From assembly GCA_905221605.1 (NCBI GenBank), contig CAJNDS010001072.1, positions 1 to 36,642 on the forward strand: a stretch of 36,642 bases of DNA, written 5' to 3'. Positions 34,456 to 36,642 of the stretch are shown in pieces. Under the pieces are notes generated by a model. That model saw only the letters and a program-made list of their open reading frames with translations. It searched no databases and was not told the DNA's origin. Every line of letters begins with the position of its first letter. Positions within the stretch are counted from its first letter, which is position 1. This stretch comes from Symbiodinium natans. Its lineage: Eukaryota > Sar > Dinophyceae > Suessiales > Symbiodiniaceae. A program made the translations under genes and the position numbers.

Positions 34456-35856
34456 CCTAATACGGCCCCAACCCACCCAAATTGCAGGAGCTTACGCCCT
34501 GCCAGAATCAAGGGTGAGACCCTCCCCTCCGGAATTCCAATGTCATAGAGGAGACTCTCCCTTTTCAAGCAAAGATGTACAAATTAAAGCGAAACTGCTT
34601 GCAATGATTGCGTAAGGATGCAGGTTAGAGCGAAAGCAGTTCAGTGCCCAGTCCCGGCACCCCCTTTTCCATCCAACGGAATAGGTTCGCAGTTGTTCCG
34701 TTGGACACCCGGCAGGACTGGCCGCCATGGTGCGGCCTGTGTTCAGCCTGACACCGGTTCGGCACCCTTGCTCGGTCTGTCAAGCAGACCGCTGGACCGG
34801 GTTTTCGGGCTCAGGTGCTTGCGGGTACTTACAGGCCCAACACGGGGTTCTCGCAAACGCAGCGCACGCACGGAAAACGTCAGAACCGGTCCCTGTAGAT
34901 CCTCACTGGTTGATGAGGGGAGGGTTGCGCGCTGAGGTGTTGAGGAACGGACGAGGATCCAAGTACACCGGCCGGTTGAGGTCGAGGGCATGACGCCCTG
35001 CATCAGTTTGGGGTTACCCGTGTTTGGCCTTTAAGTATTTCCTTTGTCTGTCCCTGCAGGGTGTGTTGTTTTCTCCTGCTGGTGCAAGCCCAGCCAGGAG
35101 GAAGCCTAGCGGCAGGCGTTGTTTGTTAGGGACCAAAACCTAGGCTGACGGACAGCCTGAGGCACCAGATTGCGGAGGTTAAAGGCTGTGGCTCGGTGCC
35201 CGAAAGCCTGCCCAACTGAGATGCCCAAATCAACCAAGCCCTCCCTGCGTGCAAGTGGTGTGGGTTCCTCTGGAGCCGCTGAGGTTGAACCAGTGAGTAA
35301 GAGCGAGAAAGTTGGTTCTTCCTCCCTGGTGAGTAAGTGCGAGAAAACCAGGTCAGCATACGGGGCAAACAGGAGCTCAGTGCTGCTGCGGCATGAGTTT
35401 CTGGGGCCTAGGTTCGTAAGTGCGAGAAAGCTTAGGCCTGCTCCGGAGGTTGGCGACTTTTGCCAATCCACTTGTCTGCAGTTTGTACAGGCATTGCCCA
35501 TGTGTCGGTTCCGGACCTTCTGCCTTTTCTGAGTGAGCCGAATGTGGGTGAGTTTCTCCCCTGTACAGGCAGGGCTTATAGGGTAGGCAGAACAGACCAG
35601 GCAGTTCAACCTGCAGAACATTTGCCTAGGGCTTTGTATAGAGCCAAACCAGTGAGTAGCCGTAGGCCGCCGAGCTTCTCGCGGAACTGGTTAAGCCCTC
35701 AACGCTTTCTCTCTGTGTTCCCTGCACATAGTTCGGCCGTGTTAAGCAGGCCAAGGACACCTCGAGAGTTTTTCCCTTTTCTGTGCATAGTTAATACCTT
35801 CCGGAACTTCGGTTCCGAAGAGCCTAATCTGGCTAGCGACGCAGGCCGCTTTCGTG
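34456..35856 (+). other. Structured spacer of array unit 3
   Basis: About 70 bp shorter than in the other units, with the same hairpins. TCCAACGGAA/TTCCGTTGGA (34672-34705) is a perfect 10-bp stem, CGGTCTG/CAGACCG lies at 34773-34791, AACCAG/TTGGTT at 35288-35317, CCTGGT/ACCAGG at 35335-35352, GGCCTAGG/CTTAGGCC at 35405-35438, and CGGAAC-TTCG-GTTCCG at 35802-35817. The part near 34540-34640 differs most from the other units. Confidence 0.7.
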
Positions 35857-35926
35857 TGATATATGTGACTGGCTCAAGATCTCGGCTCAACCCCGGAGGG
35901 GTGCACAGGTAGCAGAGCGGTAGCTG

Positions 35927-36108
35927 CCTCCCATTGTCTGTTGGGGTGCTCCAGTAGCTACCCCATGAGGGCTTCTGGCGGGAGTTCGACCTCTGGGCAC
36001 TGGGCCATACACAGGTTGGCTTCCTTGTGCCAAACCTTGCACCCACAGTGGGTTGGGATTTCCCAAACCCGGAAAAGGGTCTACCCTTCGCCTTGTCTCA
36101 GCATCCAT
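35927..36108 (-). CDS. Gag N-terminus of the edge copia element (about 60 residues, truncated)
   Basis: From the Met at 36108-36106 the frame reads MDAETRRRVDPFPGLGNPNP and continues Pro/Gly/Arg-rich to APQQTMGG, where it hits the array junction. Low-complexity Pro/Gln-rich Gag starts are also seen in elements A and B. The same frame is open upstream through the leader to the primer binding site, so the true start could be earlier. The identification rests mainly on position after the primer binding site. Confidence 0.45.
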
Positions 36109-36599
36109 GATGGGCACAGAGCTTCCACGCTCTCGTCCACCTCTTGGACTCCTCACATGAGCTCCACTGGTATGTCGTGGGGGTGTATTCAATATAGTTC
36201 CTGAACTCAGGCTCCAGCCTGCAGTCTCTCCACAACGTCTTCTGGCGAAAATTCTCTCACCAACACCAGATGGTCCAGGCTCCTTGAAGAACCTTAGTTC
36301 TACTCTACCAAGCACCGTATTCCTCCAAGATCGGTCACAACCAATCCAGTTCCAGACAAACCACCTTGCCCGGGCTCCAAAGTGCCTCAACAGCCGCTGA
36401 ACCAACTGCTTCCAAGCCTGATGAGTCCGGATCCGCCTCCTCACAGGGTAGGCTTCCTGGTACTCACTTACACGGTCCGAGTACAAGAGATTCCGGTCCA
36501 CTGGCAGTCTGGACTCCAAACCCAAACTTGCCTCCAGGCACTTACAGAGTTCTGACAGACAACCAAAGACCATACACGGGCTCATACCACAAGGCACAA
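36109..36599 (-). other. Leader of the edge copia element
   Basis: The region between primer binding site and presumed Gag start. It is open in the Gag frame for about 160 codons (for example FGARARWFVWNWIGCDRSW), which is unusual for a leader. This could be an extended Gag N-terminus or chance. No other feature is seen. Confidence 0.3.
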
Positions 36600-36611
36600 G
36601 CTCCGCTACCA
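36600..36611 (-). other. Primer binding site of the edge element
   Basis: TGGTAGCGGAGC on the minus strand is identical to the site in element B and lies two bases after the LTR end. The shared 17-base context (ACGTGGTAGCGGAGCTT) suggests both copia families prime from the same initiator Met-tRNA. Confidence 0.75.
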
Positions 36612-36642
36612 CGTGTAAAAAACGAAGGTCCCTCTGGTACCT

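Larger units (their letters stand above)
28385..35926 (+). repeat. Head-to-tail array of 2.5-kb units: three full units and the start of a fourth
   Basis: Units start at TGATATATGTGAC (TGATATCTGTGAC in unit 3): 28385, 30898, 33412 and 35857. The periods are 2513, 2514 and 2445 bp. Each unit holds a 5' leader of about 140 bp with spliced-leader-like sequence, a Cys-rich ORF of about 305 codons, and a spacer of about 1.4-1.5 kb rich in hairpins. Similarity continues through the non-coding part. Unit 4 follows the others for only 70 bases (to GGTAGCTG, 35926) and then joins an antisense copia gag. Tandem arrays of expressed genes are typical of dinoflagellates, but the LTR-like unit start also allows a retroelement origin. 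A partial inverted unit lies at 7313-9066. Confidence 0.93.
35927..36642 (-). mobile_element. 5' end of a second family-A copia element, truncated by the array
   Basis: On the minus strand from the right edge the order is the last 29 bases of an LTR (36642-36614, ending TTTTTTACA), a 2-base gap, the primer binding site TGGTAGCGGAGC (36611-36600), a leader of about 490 nt and a Gag-like start. The LTR end shares 26 exact bases with the 3' LTR of element A. The element stops at 35926, where the first 70 bases of array unit 4 begin. Confidence 0.75.

Overview
The window looks like repeat-rich nuclear DNA of a dinoflagellate, probably a Symbiodiniaceae-type genome. Three things point there: fragments of the dinoflagellate spliced leader (ending TTTTGGCTCAAG) at several places, Ty1/copia and tyrosine-recombinase retroelements with G/K-rich Gag tails, and a tandem head-to-tail gene array. 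I see no rRNA, tRNA, CRISPR or bacterial operon. No single-copy host gene is convincing; almost everything is retroelement or repeat.

Layout. (1) 1-6629, minus strand: a tyrosine-recombinase (DIRS-like) element. In transcription order it has a recombinase ORF, a Gag-like ORF with a Cys/His cluster, one in-frame UGA, then a stop-free pol frame that runs off the left edge. This pol frame encodes a 2-oxoglutarate/Fe(II)-oxygenase-like domain, a C5-cytosine-methyltransferase-like domain and a reverse transcriptase cut just after its catalytic DD box. (2) 7313-9066, minus strand: a truncated inverted copy of the repeat unit that forms the array at the right. (3) 9067-17902, plus strand: copia element A. 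Gag-protease-integrase and RT-RNase H lie in two frames overlapping by 40 nt, followed by an unusual C-terminal extension of about 650 residues, a purine tract and a 3' LTR. Its 5' LTR is missing; gag is fused to the inverted repeat unit. (4) 18801-28384, plus strand: copia element B, with a 5' LTR, a primer binding site and Gag-protease. A foreign zinc-finger/SR-like ORF sits between protease and integrase. Integrase and RT-RNase H follow, broken by several frameshifts whose causes can partly be read (a 50-bp tandem duplication and a CA microsatellite). (5) 28385-35926, plus strand: three head-to-tail units of about 2.5 kb plus the start of a fourth. Each unit begins with a short LTR-like leader holding spliced-leader remnants, then a roughly 305-codon Cys-rich ORF (broken in unit 3), then about 1.4-1.5 kb full of hairpins that covary between units. 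(6) 35927-36642, minus strand: the 5' end of another family-A copia element (LTR end, primer binding site, leader, Gag start), cut by the array.

How the parts relate. Elements A, B and the edge element form a copia community primed by initiator Met-tRNA. Both LTR families and the array leader carry the same spliced-leader 3' end, which suggests that trans-spliced RNAs were reverse transcribed. The array and the family-A gag meet at two separate junctions in the same relative orientation, at nearly the same point of the unit. The strongest candidates for something new are the array unit (unknown protein plus a structured, covarying RNA region bounded by a mini-LTR) and the pairing of an oxygenase-like domain with a cytosine-methyltransferase-like domain in one retroelement polyprotein.
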